Assembly (NCBI GenBank): GCA_964634565.1
Contig: CAZWLP010000003.1
Coordinates: 1-64,000, forward strand
From: JAUVKT01 sp964634565
Lineage (GTDB): Bacteria; Bacteroidota; Bacteroidia; Bacteroidales; VadinHA17
Direction of reading: 5' to 3'
Length of the DNA stretch: 64,000 bases
The stretch's first letter is position 1; each line of letters begins with the position of its first letter. The notes below the pieces were generated by a model. It had not been told where the DNA came from. It worked only from the letters and a program-made list of their open reading frames with translations, and searched no databases. Made by a program: the position numbers and the translations under genes. This document shows positions 43,429-52,668 of the stretch, piece after piece.

Positions 43429-44190
43429 ATGAAAAGACAATCATTAATTCTGAAGTTTATCTCTTTGCTCTTAGCCCTTTGTCCTTTGCTACTCAAAGCT
43501 CAGGATGCTAAAGAGATAGTAAGAATGGCCAATGAGAAATTTAACGGTGAAAAATCCAGCGTAGGGCTTATGTCTATGACAATTGTCAGACCAACATGGG
43601 AAAGGACAATTTCCTTTAAAAACTGGACATCAGGCACTGAGAACGCATTAACATTAATAACAGCTCCTGCAAGGGACAGGGGTCAGACATTTCTGAAGCG
43701 CGGAACAGAGATGTGGACATGGACGCCATCGATAAGCAGGCTTACGAAACTTCCCCCGTCAATGATGTCGCAGGGATGGATGGGATCGGACTATACAAAT
43801 GATGATATTCTTAAAGAATCGTCGGTTGTAGACGATTATACTCATAAGATTATCGGAGAGGAAGAAATTGACGGAAGGCCCTGCTATAAGATTGAGCTTG
43901 TGGCAAAGGAAGATGCAGCTGTAATATGGGGTCATCAGATAAGGTGGATCGATAAGAAGGATCTGTTATTTCTTAAATCGGAACTCTATGATGAGGATGG
44001 CTATCTTATCAGAACAGAGCTTGGGAGTGATATTAAATTAATGGATGGAAGGCTTATTCCAACAAGGCTCGAACTGATACCTGAAGAAGAAGAAGGATAT
44101 AAGACTATTGTGGTATTTGAGAAACTGGAATTTAATAAGCCGGTAGATGAGGGATTTTTCTCTCAGCAGAATATGAAAAGAGTAAGATAA
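43429..44190 (+). CDS. Periplasmic LolA-like outer membrane lipoprotein-sorting family protein
   Basis: 253 residues with signal peptide MKRQSLILKFISLLLALC...KAQ (25 residues). The mature part matches the 'outer membrane lipoprotein-sorting protein' LolA-like fold: VGLMSMTIVRPTWERTISFKNW, LTLITAPARDRGQTFLKRGTEMWTWTPS, then the WMGSDYTNDDIL loop and EIDGRPCYKIELV. It should carry a lipid or acylated cargo between the membranes. The signal peptide's hydrophobic core is encoded by CCTTTGTCCTTTGC repeat words (43461-43490). Neighbours are the operon's permeases and ATPase. Confidence 0.85.
   Translation: MKRQSLILKFISLLLALCPLLLKAQDAKEIVRMANEKFNGEKSSVGLMSMTIVRPTWERTISFKNWTSGTENALTLITAPARDRGQTFLKRGTEMWTWTPSISRLTKLPPSMMSQGWMGSDYTNDDILKESSVVDDYTHKIIGEEEIDGRPCYKIELVAKEDAAVIWGHQIRWIDKKDLLFLKSELYDEDGYLIRTELGSDIKLMDGRLIPTRLELIPEEEEGYKTIVVFEKLEFNKPVDEGFFSQQNMKRVR
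43461..43490. repeat. CTTTGTCCTTTGC repeat words inside a signal peptide
   Basis: CTCTTTGCTC and CCCTTTGTCCTTTGCT in tandem, the same words found between genes near 36.5 and 39.36 kb. They encode the Leu/Ala/Cys-rich hydrophobic core of the LolA-like protein's signal peptide. Confidence 0.55.
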
Positions 44191-44201
44191 AATCACTTAT
44201 A

Positions 44202-45614
44202 ATGAGAAATTACAAAATGGCCTGGAGGAATCTATGGAGGAATCGCAGGCGAACCATGATAACAATAGCTTCAGTCTTTTTTGCTGTCTTTTTTGCTCTT
44301 TTGATGAGGTCCCTGCAGCTGGGGACATATGATTATATGTTTAATAATATAATTGAAACATATTCGGGACATATACAGATTCAGAATGAGCATTTCTGGG
44401 AAGACAGGATTGTTGACAATACTTTTGAATTTAATGACGAGCTAAGAGATAAGTTGATGGCTGATGAAAATGTTATTACTGCCATACCCCGGTTTGAATC
44501 ATTTGCCCTGGCATCAAGCGGTTCCAGAACAAAAGGAGTAATGGTAATGGGAATTGATCCGGAAAAGGAATCTGATCTTTCAGATGTTAAGAATAAGCTG
44601 GTTAAATATACCTTATCTGATAAAGCAATTACAGCCCTTGAGAAGGAAGATATACCCTCCGGAATAAAATCCAATATGCAACTTTTTAGTGGTAATTCAT
44701 ATGCATCTGATGGACGGATTCTTCTCGACCTCGGGGTTAAGGAAAAGGATACGGATTCGATATTAGCATTTCTTAAGAAATATGCCTCTGTTGATAATAG
44801 CTACCTTGTCTCTGGCGAGCCCGGAGCATTGCTTGGCAGCAGTCTTGCCAGATACCTTGGACTGCAAAAAGGAGATACTATAGTACTTCTGGGCCAGGGT
44901 TATCATGGCACAACAGCAGCAGGTAAGTATGTAATTAAGGGTCTTGTAAGTCTGCCCGCCCCCGATCTTGAAAGCCAGATAGTTTATCTGCCGGTGGGCA
45001 TCTGCCAGAATCTTTACGGAGCAGAGGGAATGCTGACTTCAATTGCCTTAAAGCTTAATAATACAAAGGATAAGGATGTTGAAAACACAATTTTCAGGCT
45101 TGAGGAAAACCTCGAATCACCATACCGGGTGCTGGGCTGGAAAGAAATGAATGAAACGATAGTACAACAGATGGAAGCAGATAATCAGAGTGGTATGATT
45201 ATGATAGGTATATTGTATCTGGTAATTGCTTTCGGGGTATTCGGAACAGTATTAATGATGACCGCCGAGAGAAGGAGGGAGTTTGGAGTAATAGTATCAA
45301 TAGGCATGCAAAAAGTTAAACTGGCTTCCATTATGGTAATAGAGATGCTATATATCGGATTGTCGGGAATTTTACTGGGAGTAATAGTTTCAACACCTGT
45401 TATTATATATGGATTTTATCATCCAATAAGGTTATCGGGAGAGGTGGCAAAGATGATGGAGGATTATGGTTTTGAGCCGGTAATGGCCTTTCTTTGGATT
45501 GATAAATATTTTCTCTGGCAGTCTGTAGTTGTGGGAATTATAGTCTTGTTATCGGTGTTTTACCCTGTAAGGAAAATATTAAGACTGAAAGAAATAAATG
45601 CTATCAAGGCTTAA
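44202..45614 (+). CDS. FtsX/LolE-type ABC transporter permease (first subunit)
   Basis: 470 residues, four-helix MacB/LolCE topology: TM1 near 19-38 after MAWRNLWRNRRRTMITIA, a large periplasmic domain (about 40-325), then three C-terminal helices from MIMIGILYLVIAFGVFGTVLMMTAERRREFGVIVSIGM to the end. The RRREFGVIVSIGM coupling helix is the classic FtsX-family cytoplasmic loop. Together with the next gene it forms a heterodimer like LolC/LolE. Spacing of 11 bases on both sides indicates one operon. Confidence 0.88.
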   Translation: MRNYKMAWRNLWRNRRRTMITIASVFFAVFFALLMRSLQLGTYDYMFNNIIETYSGHIQIQNEHFWEDRIVDNTFEFNDELRDKLMADENVITAIPRFESFALASSGSRTKGVMVMGIDPEKESDLSDVKNKLVKYTLSDKAITALEKEDIPSGIKSNMQLFSGNSYASDGRILLDLGVKEKDTDSILAFLKKYASVDNSYLVSGEPGALLGSSLARYLGLQKGDTIVLLGQGYHGTTAAGKYVIKGLVSLPAPDLESQIVYLPVGICQNLYGAEGMLTSIALKLNNTKDKDVENTIFRLEENLESPYRVLGWKEMNETIVQQMEADNQSGMIMIGILYLVIAFGVFGTVLMMTAERRREFGVIVSIGMQKVKLASIMVIEMLYIGLSGILLGVIVSTPVIIYGFYHPIRLSGEVAKMMEDYGFEPVMAFLWIDKYFLWQSVVVGIIVLLSVFYPVRKILRLKEINAIKA

Positions 45615-45625
45615 AGAATACAGAA

Positions 45626-47050
45626 ATGATTACAAAAACAGCTTGGAAAAATATTTGGAGAAACAAGGTAAGAAGCCTGGTAGTGATAGGATCTGTCGCA
45701 GTAGGGATCTTTTGCGGAGTCTTTGCTATAGGCGTAATGGAGGGGGCAATGAAACAGAGAATAGACTCTGCTCTTAACAATGAGGTTTCAGACATTCAGC
45801 TTACTAATCCTGATTTCAGGTCGAATAATGACCTGGTATATAGTATAAGCAATGCCGGTGCTATAAGGAGTAAAATTACTAAGGTTGACGGTGTCGAATC
45901 GGTGGCTTCAAGAACCGTGGTAATTGGAATGGCCAATTCAGCATCAAAAAGTCAGGGAGTGCAGATAAACGGAATTATTCCCTCCGAGGAAAAAGAGGTA
46001 TTTACTCTTTATAAAGAGCTGGCTCCTGAAACAGGCGAATATTTTAGTAAGGAGAAGGGATATGGTTATGCGTATATTGGAGTTGACCTTGCAAAATCGC
46101 TTAATATAATAAGATATATAGTAGATGATGATCTCTTCGGGGTACTGAGAGAACAGCAGGTGCCTGAAAAGACAATAGAAAAGCTATATCGGTTTAAGGA
46201 TACCAGATTCAAGAATGAAAAAAGTTTTAAGAAAGAACTGAAAGATGTTCTGGATAAAACGGAGTTACAGAAATATGGATATATTATCAGAAAGGAAGCT
46301 GAGAATTTTAGCCAGAGAGCAAGACTTACTCTAAGCTTTCTGGATAGTGAGAATAATATGACAGGCGGCAGGTTCCGCATTGTCGGGCTATATGATATAC
46401 CAAATAGTATGTACGAAAATATGCAGGTATTTGTAATGCAGGACCAACTTCTTGACCTGATTGGATCAGAGAATATCGTTCATGAACTTATTGTAAAAGT
46501 TAGCGACCCCGGGCAGGCCAGTGACGTGGCCGGTGAACTATCTGGCTTATTCCCTGATCTTCAGGTAATGACCTGGCAGAAACTTGCTCCCGACCTGGCA
46601 ATGATGTCGGAGATGACCGGTATTATGTATGGCTTCTTTATGGGAATAATACTGGCTGCGCTGGCCTTTGGCATCGTAAATACAATGCTTATGGTTGTTC
46701 TGGAAAGAACCAGGGAGCTGGGCATGTTGTCGGCTATTGGAATGAATAAGAAAAAGATCTTCAGGATGATAATGACAGAGTCTGTCTTTCTTTCATTAAG
46801 CGGGGGTCTTGTCGGAATGGTGTTGGGGAAGATACTTATCTGGGCAAGCTCTAAAAATGGTATTAGTCTTACATCTATGAAGGAGGGATTTGAAGGGATG
46901 GGTTTTTCGGCTATTATTTATCCTGATATAGGGAACGATTTCTTTTTACTGGTAGTTATACTGATAATTATTACGGGTATTTTATCCTCAATATACCCTG
47001 CCCTGAAGGCCTTAAACCTTGATACGGCAGAAGCACTTAGAACTGAATAA
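45626..47050 (+). CDS. FtsX/LolE-type ABC transporter permease (second subunit)
   Basis: 474 residues with the same plan as the upstream gene: TAWKNIWRNKVRSLVVIGSVAVGIFCGVFAIGVM as TM1, a periplasmic domain to about 335, then FMGIILAALAFGIVNTMLMVVLERTRELGMLSAIGMNKKKIF with the coupling loop, and two more helices ending in LKALNLDTAEALRTE. It differs from its partner mainly in the periplasmic domain, consistent with a cargo-binding heterodimer rather than a recent duplication. Confidence 0.88.
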   Translation: MITKTAWKNIWRNKVRSLVVIGSVAVGIFCGVFAIGVMEGAMKQRIDSALNNEVSDIQLTNPDFRSNNDLVYSISNAGAIRSKITKVDGVESVASRTVVIGMANSASKSQGVQINGIIPSEEKEVFTLYKELAPETGEYFSKEKGYGYAYIGVDLAKSLNIIRYIVDDDLFGVLREQQVPEKTIEKLYRFKDTRFKNEKSFKKELKDVLDKTELQKYGYIIRKEAENFSQRARLTLSFLDSENNMTGGRFRIVGLYDIPNSMYENMQVFVMQDQLLDLIGSENIVHELIVKVSDPGQASDVAGELSGLFPDLQVMTWQKLAPDLAMMSEMTGIMYGFFMGIILAALAFGIVNTMLMVVLERTRELGMLSAIGMNKKKIFRMIMTESVFLSLSGGLVGMVLGKILIWASSKNGISLTSMKEGFEGMGFSAIIYPDIGNDFFLLVVILIIITGILSSIYPALKALNLDTAEALRTE

Positions 47051-47073
47051 GAAACAATATAAAATAAACAACA

Positions 47074-47757
47074 ATGAAAGTACTTGAATTAAACGATGTA
47101 CATAAGATATATAACGAGACTGAAGTGGAAGTCCATGCCGTTAATGGAGTTAACCTTGATTTTGAAGAAGGTGAGTTTGCGGCTATTGTGGGTCCTTCCG
47201 GGTCGGGAAAAACCACTCTTTTAAATATGATCGGGGGTCTTGATAAACCATCATCAGGAAAAATTCTTGTTGATGGTAAGGATCTGGCAAAGTTTAAATC
47301 TTCGGAGATAATCGACTTCAGGATGAGGAATATTGGCTTTGTTTTTCAATCTTATAATCTTATCCCTGTTCTTACGGCGAAGGAGAATGTTGAATTTATA
47401 ATGAGTCTTCAAAAGATGCCGAAAGCAGAAAGGGAAAGGCGTACAATGGAGCTGCTTGAATCTGTTGGACTCGGCGACAGGGCAAACAGTCGACCTTCAA
47501 AGCTTTCCGGTGGTCAGCAGCAAAGGATTGCCGTAGCAAGGGCCCTGGCATCAAAGCCAAAGTTTATTCTGGCCGATGAGCCTACTGCCAACCTTGACTC
47601 AAAATCAACGGCTAACTTGCTCGAGATAATGGAAAAGCTTAATAAAGAAGAAAATATAACCTTTATTTTTTCAACTCACGATGCAAGAGTGGTTAAGAAG
47701 GCAAGAAGGGTTATTACCCTTGAAGACGGGAAGATTGTTTCTGATAAAATCCATTGA
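47074..47757 (+). CDS. LolD/MacB-type ABC transporter ATP-binding protein
   Basis: 227-residue ATPase: Walker A GPSGSGKTT, Q-loop FVFQSYNLIPVLTAKENV, signature LSGGQQQRIAVARALA, Walker B FILADEPTANLDS and H-loop FSTHD. The sequence and short length place it in the LolD/MacB/FtsE branch that powers mechanotransmission transporters with FtsX-type permeases. Energises the two upstream permeases. Three bases separate it from the outer membrane protein gene. Confidence 0.93.
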   Translation: MKVLELNDVHKIYNETEVEVHAVNGVNLDFEEGEFAAIVGPSGSGKTTLLNMIGGLDKPSSGKILVDGKDLAKFKSSEIIDFRMRNIGFVFQSYNLIPVLTAKENVEFIMSLQKMPKAERERRTMELLESVGLGDRANSRPSKLSGGQQQRIAVARALASKPKFILADEPTANLDSKSTANLLEIMEKLNKEENITFIFSTHDARVVKKARRVITLEDGKIVSDKIH

Positions 47758-47760
47758 TTT

Positions 47761-48921
47761 ATGAGGCTTTCTATTCTAAAGCTTAATGTGCTATTACTAC
47801 TCTTATTGTTTATTGTTCCTGCAAATGCTCAGGAGGGAAATACAGGTGTAACGGCAAAGGGCTATGTTACGACAATGCAGAGTGCGATGTTTGAGGATTT
47901 CAGCGACTTATGGACCACAGATAACCTGATACATAACCGCCTGAATTTTAGATTGTATTCCGGATCGAGACTAAGCTTTGGGCTGGAGATGAGGAACAGA
48001 ATCTTTACAGGCGACATGCTTCGTCTGGATCAGGAGTATGCCACAAGGATTGACCGGGACAGGGGCTGGCTTGATATGAGCTGGAATATAATTGATAAGG
48101 AATCTGTGATTTTTAACACTTTTTTCGACAGACTCTGGGTCGACTATAGCGGAGATAATTACCAGGTACGGCTGGGCCGTCAGCGGATAAACTGGGGACA
48201 GGCCCTTGTATGGAACCCCAATGATGTGTTTAATGCTTATTCCTATTTTGATTTTGATTATCCCGAGCGACCCGGAAGCGATGCAATAAGAGTACAAATA
48301 TACCCCACATTCTCATCAACGATAGAATTTGCGGCCAAGGTTGATTCAGACGAGCAGATAACAGTGGCAGCTTTGTACAGGTTTAATAAGTGGGGTTACG
48401 ATATACAGTTTCTGGGTGGATATGTTGGAGGTACCGACTGGGTACTTGGAACCGGATGGTCGGGGGCCTTTGGTAATATCTCTTTCAGGGGAGAGATAAG
48501 CTGGTTTCAACCCGAAAATAATTTCAGAGATAGCACAGGAACAGGGCTTTTTACTGTGGGCCTAGACAGGTCTTTTTCGAATAATGCCACCCTGCAGTTT
48601 CAGGTAATGTACTGTAATTCTCCTGTTGATTTTAACGACTTTGACTCTTTTTATGCCGGTAATCTTTCTGCAAAAGACCTGGCTTTTTCAGATATTTCTT
48701 TATTCGCCGCGTTTCAGTACCCTGTAACACCTCTGATTAATATTGGGGTTTCGTCAATTTATTATCCCGGAATTAAGGGCTATTTTGCGGGCCCGACCTT
48801 TGATGCCTCATTGGCCGAAAATATTGATTTCTCATTTCTCTGGCAGTATTTTAAAGCAGATATGCTAAGCGATAATATTGAAATGAACCTTGCCTTTCTG
48901 AGATTAAAATACAGTTTCTGA
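47761..48921 (+). CDS. Outer membrane beta-barrel protein of the ABC operon (DUF1302-like)
   Basis: 386 residues, signal peptide MRLSILKLNVLLLLLLFIVPANAQ, then continuous amphipathic strands with the LGRQRINWGQALVWNPNDVF motif, which is typical of DUF1302/porin-like proteins seen beside LolA-like (DUF1329) partners in Proteobacteria. The C-terminal Phe (LRLKYSF) is a BAM signal. Being last in a LolA-like/permease/ATPase operon, it likely receives or exports the cargo at the outer membrane. The name is by resemblance; I cannot prove the family. Confidence 0.72.
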   Translation: MRLSILKLNVLLLLLLFIVPANAQEGNTGVTAKGYVTTMQSAMFEDFSDLWTTDNLIHNRLNFRLYSGSRLSFGLEMRNRIFTGDMLRLDQEYATRIDRDRGWLDMSWNIIDKESVIFNTFFDRLWVDYSGDNYQVRLGRQRINWGQALVWNPNDVFNAYSYFDFDYPERPGSDAIRVQIYPTFSSTIEFAAKVDSDEQITVAALYRFNKWGYDIQFLGGYVGGTDWVLGTGWSGAFGNISFRGEISWFQPENNFRDSTGTGLFTVGLDRSFSNNATLQFQVMYCNSPVDFNDFDSFYAGNLSAKDLAFSDISLFAAFQYPVTPLINIGVSSIYYPGIKGYFAGPTFDASLAENIDFSFLWQYFKADMLSDNIEMNLAFLRLKYSF

Positions 48922-48957
48922 TAATTTTCTTACTTTAGTCATCTTAAAAAAGAAGAA

Positions 48958-49686
48958 ATGGCATTAGTACATGAAATGGAAAAAAGCGGTAACTGGCTTT
49001 TTAAAAGAAGAGGCTGGCTGCCAGTATTATTTTTAATCCCCGCATTTGCTTTTTTATACTATGGGAAAAGGATTGATTATGATCTTTCGACTGAAATAAT
49101 ATTTATAGTTGTTGGTATGAGCGGTCAGCTTATCAGGGCTCTCACGGTAGGCCGCACACCAAAGGGCACATCGGGAAGAAATATCAAGGGGCAGGTTGCC
49201 CGGCAAATAAACACTACCGGAATTTATTCTTTATTAAGGCATCCCCTTTATCTGGGTAATTTCCTAATGTGGCTAGGGCCTGTTTTGTTCCTGAGGTCTC
49301 TCTGGTTTACATTATTCTTTTGTCTTCTCTACTTCCTGTACTATGAAAGGATAATGTTTGCGGAAGAACAATTTTTAAGAAAGAAGTTTGGAGATCAATA
49401 TGATATCTGGTCAGAAAAAGTGAGAGCAATTTTGCCATCGTTCGGGAATTACCAGAAAGCCGATTTGCCATTCTCTCTCAGAAATGTTTTAAAAAGAGAA
49501 TATCACGGACTGGCTAATATGTTTATAATATTTTCTTTGCTCGACCTGGCAAGAAATTATATTAATGATTTAAATATTATGCTTAATCCTCTATGGATGT
49601 GGTCGATAATACCGGTAATGATATTCTGGGCAGTAATCAGGATCCTTGTTAAGCGCACTAAAACGCTGAGCGTTAAGGGTCGATAG
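48958..49686 (+). CDS. Isoprenylcysteine carboxyl methyltransferase-family membrane protein
   Basis: 242 residues with about five helices and the ICMT/PEMT signature GIYSLLRHPLYLGNFLMWLGPVLF followed by YYERIMFAEEQFLRKKFGDQYDIWSEKVRAILPSF, which forms the SAM and lipid-substrate pocket. Bacterial members methylate small lipophilic substrates; the substrate here is unknown. Only 36 bases separate it from the ABC operon, so it may be part of that transcript and modify the same lipid cargo (inference). Confidence 0.82.
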   Translation: MALVHEMEKSGNWLFKRRGWLPVLFLIPAFAFLYYGKRIDYDLSTEIIFIVVGMSGQLIRALTVGRTPKGTSGRNIKGQVARQINTTGIYSLLRHPLYLGNFLMWLGPVLFLRSLWFTLFFCLLYFLYYERIMFAEEQFLRKKFGDQYDIWSEKVRAILPSFGNYQKADLPFSLRNVLKREYHGLANMFIIFSLLDLARNYINDLNIMLNPLWMWSIIPVMIFWAVIRILVKRTKTLSVKGR

Positions 49687-49768
49687 GGCTTTATTTAAAA
49701 CTCTTAATATATCCGGCAAAAATAATTTTCATCATCGTACAGACTAATTCACTTATCTTTACCGTGGG

Positions 49769-50092
49769 ATGAAATTAATTAAAATGATACTTGGATATGT
49801 TCTTCTTATCCCCATTTATTTTTATAAGTGGTTTATCTCTCCCCTTACCGGCCCTGCCTGCAGACATACACCGAGCTGCTCGACTTATGCAGTTGATGCA
49901 ATAAAAAACCTTGGGCCTTTAAGGGGCTTATTTCTTGGGACAAACCGAATACTGAGATGCAGACCCGGAGGGACACATGGATATGATCCCGCCCCTCTTA
50001 TATGGGTTAAAAGGTACAGACCATGGAATACTTACTTTAAAAAATGGTTGGTCTCAAACAGGTTAAAGCAGCAGGATAAATCTAGAATCTGA
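49769..50092 (+). CDS. yidD: Membrane protein insertion efficiency factor YidD
   Basis: 107 residues: one hydrophobic N-terminal helix and the YidD signature YKWFISPLTGPACRHTPSCSTYAVDAI and LRCRPGGTHGYDPAP with conserved cysteines. Helps YidC-dependent insertion. In many genomes yidD follows rnpA; here this copy is about 50 kb away, next to an ICMT-like gene. Its 3' end overlaps by 11 bases the convergent response regulator gene. Confidence 0.93.
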   Translation: MKLIKMILGYVLLIPIYFYKWFISPLTGPACRHTPSCSTYAVDAIKNLGPLRGLFLGTNRILRCRPGGTHGYDPAPLIWVKRYRPWNTYFKKWLVSNRLKQQDKSRI

Positions 50093-50843
50093 TTTTATCT
50101 TTCAGGGTCTTATATCCGGTACGACTTACAGGAATTCTGGTGCCATCTTTCATTATTGCACGATAGGTTTCCTTTCCGTAGGGCTCGATCTTTTCTATCT
50201 GGTTAATCCTTACAATTGCCGATCGGTGTGTTCTTAAGAAATCTCCCTCAGGAAGGTTATTCTCGTAATATTTCATTGTTTGTTGCTTAAGGGCCTTTCC
50301 CTCACTGTGAAATATCATAACATAATCGTCTTCTGATCTCAGATATAAAATGGAATCGACAGGAATAAAACTTATTGAGTTACCTTTTCTGATTACAATT
50401 CTTGAAATAGAAGGGTATCCTTCCGGCCTGTAAGAGCTTAAGGACTTTAAGCTGTCGGGAGTGCGTTTCCCTCTGACTATTTTATTAATAGCCTTAAGGA
50501 TTGCTTCATCAAATCTTTCCTGAGAGAAAGGTTTAAGAAGATAATCTACTGCATTCATATCAAAAGCCTTAATAGCATATTCGTCGTAGGCTGTTGAAAA
50601 AATTATCTCCGGTTTAATATCCAATAATTCCAGCAACTCAAATCCTGTTAGTCTGGGCATCTGAATATCCAGAATGATAAGATCGGGAGAGTGTTCCCTA
50701 ATGCTTTTTAATCCTAAGAATCCATCGCTGCATTCATCAACTATCTTAATATTATTGTGCCTGGAAAGAAAGTGTCTGATTAAAACCCTTGCAGGTTCTT
50801 CGTCCTCAATAATAATAACCCTGATTTTTTTATTATTATCCAT
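50082..50843 (-). CDS. LytTR-family response regulator
   Basis: 253 residues: receiver domain (IIEDEEPARVLI, phospho-Asp in DLIILDIQMPRLTGFEL, Thr/Lys switch FSTAYDEYAIKAF and LLKPFS) and a C-terminal LytTR DNA-binding domain (SILYLRSEDDYVMIFHSEGKAL, FLRTHRSAIVRINQIEKIEPY, and the RIPVSRTGYKTLK end). Forms a pair with the upstream LytS-like kinase, 11 bases away. Likely targets include the LiaF-like genes of the same operon. Confidence 0.94.
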   Translation of the reverse strand: MDNNKKIRVIIIEDEEPARVLIRHFLSRHNNIKIVDECSDGFLGLKSIREHSPDLIILDIQMPRLTGFELLELLDIKPEIIFSTAYDEYAIKAFDMNAVDYLLKPFSQERFDEAILKAINKIVRGKRTPDSLKSLSSYRPEGYPSISRIVIRKGNSISFIPVDSILYLRSEDDYVMIFHSEGKALKQQTMKYYENNLPEGDFLRTHRSAIVRINQIEKIEPYGKETYRAIMKDGTRIPVSRTGYKTLKDKIRF

Positions 50844-50854
50844 AGCTCTGCGTA

Positions 50855-51904
50855 TTATCTTTCGGGAATAAAAATTTCAGCAGTAAATTTATCATTTTCT
50901 TTTCTTGTAATCAGGGATGCTTCTTTATTATAAAAGAGATCAAGTCTTCTGATAACGTTTTTCAGTCCGGTGCCTGTCCCCCTGGTAATAATATTTTCCG
51001 GATCGTAATTATTTGTTATCGTGATTATTGTGCCTGTATCTTTTTTAAAAATATTGACATTGATAACGACATTTTCTACGCTCTCGTACACGCCATGCTT
51101 AACAGCATTTTCGTAAAGTGGCTGCAGGATCATATTGGGAATATTTACCCCGAGGGCTTTTTTATCGATCTTTTCTTCAAGAATAAGCCTGTCGCCAAAT
51201 CTTACTTTTTCAATATCCATATAGAGTCTCATATTAATCAGCTCTTTTTCGAGGGGAACGGCCTTTTCTTCCTTTCTCGAAAGAGCATACCTCATAAAAT
51301 CAGATAATTTTATAACCATTTCCCTGGCTTTGTCTGGATTGGTTATTGTAAGGGAGCTTACAGAGTTAAGGCTGTTAAACAGGAAGTGGGGATTTATCTG
51401 TGATCTGAGCATCATTAATTCAGTTTCTCTCAGCATATTCTCAAGCTTTGCTTCCCTAATGTTTTTTCTGTTAATATTATCGAAGCTTATAATCAGATAG
51501 TAGGTCAGGGTAATAACTATGTAAATAAAGAAGCCGCCTGCGAGCCTGTAATATAATGACTGATCCCAGAGCTCGAGGTATATGCCGGGGTTTGAAATAA
51601 TTGAAATTGTAAAGAGCCTGACACCAAAGAGCCATATGGTAATGGTGGCAAGTGCAATAATAAGGTGATTCAGAAGTACCATCAGTATGCTCCCTGTTCC
51701 TGAATTTAGTTGTTTAAGGGGAAACCATATTGCAATGGCAAGGAAACTGTAGAATAATGATGATGAAAAGCCGTCAATAAATGATGCCAGTATCCCTATA
51801 TCTGTTACAAAGAATAAAAGAAGTGACTGTCCCAGTCCGATAATAAACCAGATCAGCCACCATATTATAAACCTCGAGCGATATGCTGTAATTGGGTGAA
51901 TCAT
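50855..51904 (-). CDS. LytS/YehU-type sensor histidine kinase
   Basis: 349 residues with an N-terminal multi-helix membrane part (about four helices to residue 140) and a His_kinase domain with MLRSQINPHFLFNSLNSVSSL (phospho-His) plus an HATPase end (ILQPLYENAVKHGV, GTGTGLKNVIRRL). It lacks the usual HisKA dimer helix, as expected for this class. Pairs with the LytTR regulator. The stimulus is not evident; association with LiaF-like proteins suggests envelope stress. Confidence 0.93.
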   Translation of the reverse strand: MIHPITAYRSRFIIWWLIWFIIGLGQSLLLFFVTDIGILASFIDGFSSSLFYSFLAIAIWFPLKQLNSGTGSILMVLLNHLIIALATITIWLFGVRLFTISIISNPGIYLELWDQSLYYRLAGGFFIYIVITLTYYLIISFDNINRKNIREAKLENMLRETELMMLRSQINPHFLFNSLNSVSSLTITNPDKAREMVIKLSDFMRYALSRKEEKAVPLEKELINMRLYMDIEKVRFGDRLILEEKIDKKALGVNIPNMILQPLYENAVKHGVYESVENVVINVNIFKKDTGTIITITNNYDPENIITRGTGTGLKNVIRRLDLFYNKEASLITRKENDKFTAEIFIPER

Positions 51905-51919
51905 ACCAGGTTTTGTTTT

Positions 51920-52660
51920 TTAGTAACTTTTGATTTCACCCCCTCCGAATATAACGGTTCCCTTTATTACCAGTGTCTTAGAAACATCAATAGGATTTAC
52001 ATGTGACATTTTTCTTGAATCAGAGAAGCCTCCCAGTATAGGTGTTACCTCCAGCACAATGTTCCAGTCGGACGGAACAATAAGCGATCCTCCCCCAAAG
52101 ATCCAGGTAACTTCAATTTCGTTTACCCCGGGAGCCAGGTGCGCCCTTGTAAAGTCTATTTCTGATCCTCCAAAGATCGCAGTAATTTTTCCGCCCTGGA
52201 AATTATCTGATGTTACAATTCTTTCGCCACCCCCAAAAATATGAACTATATCTATTTGATCTGATGAATTTGTTGAGCGCGATTTCCAGTTTTCTGATTT
52301 TAGCCATCTGGCATTAGTAAGTATTACCAGGCCTGCAATAATAAACAGGGCAGGCCAGAATAGTCGGTATGTCCTGAAAGGGATATCAAATACTTCAGGT
52401 ATAAGGAAGAATCCCCCTACAGCCATTACTACCAGTCCGGGACCTCTGTTGCCCGTTCCCATAGTCATTACAAAGCCGATGGCTATAAGAAGCATCTGCC
52501 AGCTAAAAACAATATTTTCTATATAATGTGGCAGCAGTCCGGTTCTTTCAATTATAAGAACTGATCCGAGGACAATTAATACCACCCCGATGGCTATTTT
52601 AGATGTGCCGGAAGAATGATGGTGCCCTGGCCTTTTATTATAATCTGTTTGATTTTCCAT
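51920..52660 (-). CDS. LiaF-like membrane protein with C-terminal beta domain
   Basis: 246 residues: polar His-rich start (NKRPGHHHSSGTSK), four predicted helices of the LiaI/LiaF transmembrane type (IAIGVVLIVLGSVLIIERTGL to RLFWPALFIIAGLVILT), then a beta-rich cytoplasmic domain with repeated IFGGGERIV, IFGGSEIDF, IFGGGSLIVP and VIFGGGEIKSY turns, characteristic of the LiaF C-terminal (DUF2154-type) fold. Operon member upstream of the LytS-like kinase, a likely regulator of it as LiaF is of LiaS. Confidence 0.85.
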   Translation of the reverse strand: MENQTDYNKRPGHHHSSGTSKIAIGVVLIVLGSVLIIERTGLLPHYIENIVFSWQMLLIAIGFVMTMGTGNRGPGLVVMAVGGFFLIPEVFDIPFRTYRLFWPALFIIAGLVILTNARWLKSENWKSRSTNSSDQIDIVHIFGGGERIVTSDNFQGGKITAIFGGSEIDFTRAHLAPGVNEIEVTWIFGGGSLIVPSDWNIVLEVTPILGGFSDSRKMSHVNPIDVSKTLVIKGTVIFGGGEIKSY

Positions 52661-52668
52661 GATATTAA

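Noticed and set aside
49769..50092. yidD far from rnpA as a genome rearrangement
   Set aside because: The sequence downstream of rnpA is outside the window, so another yidD there cannot be excluded.
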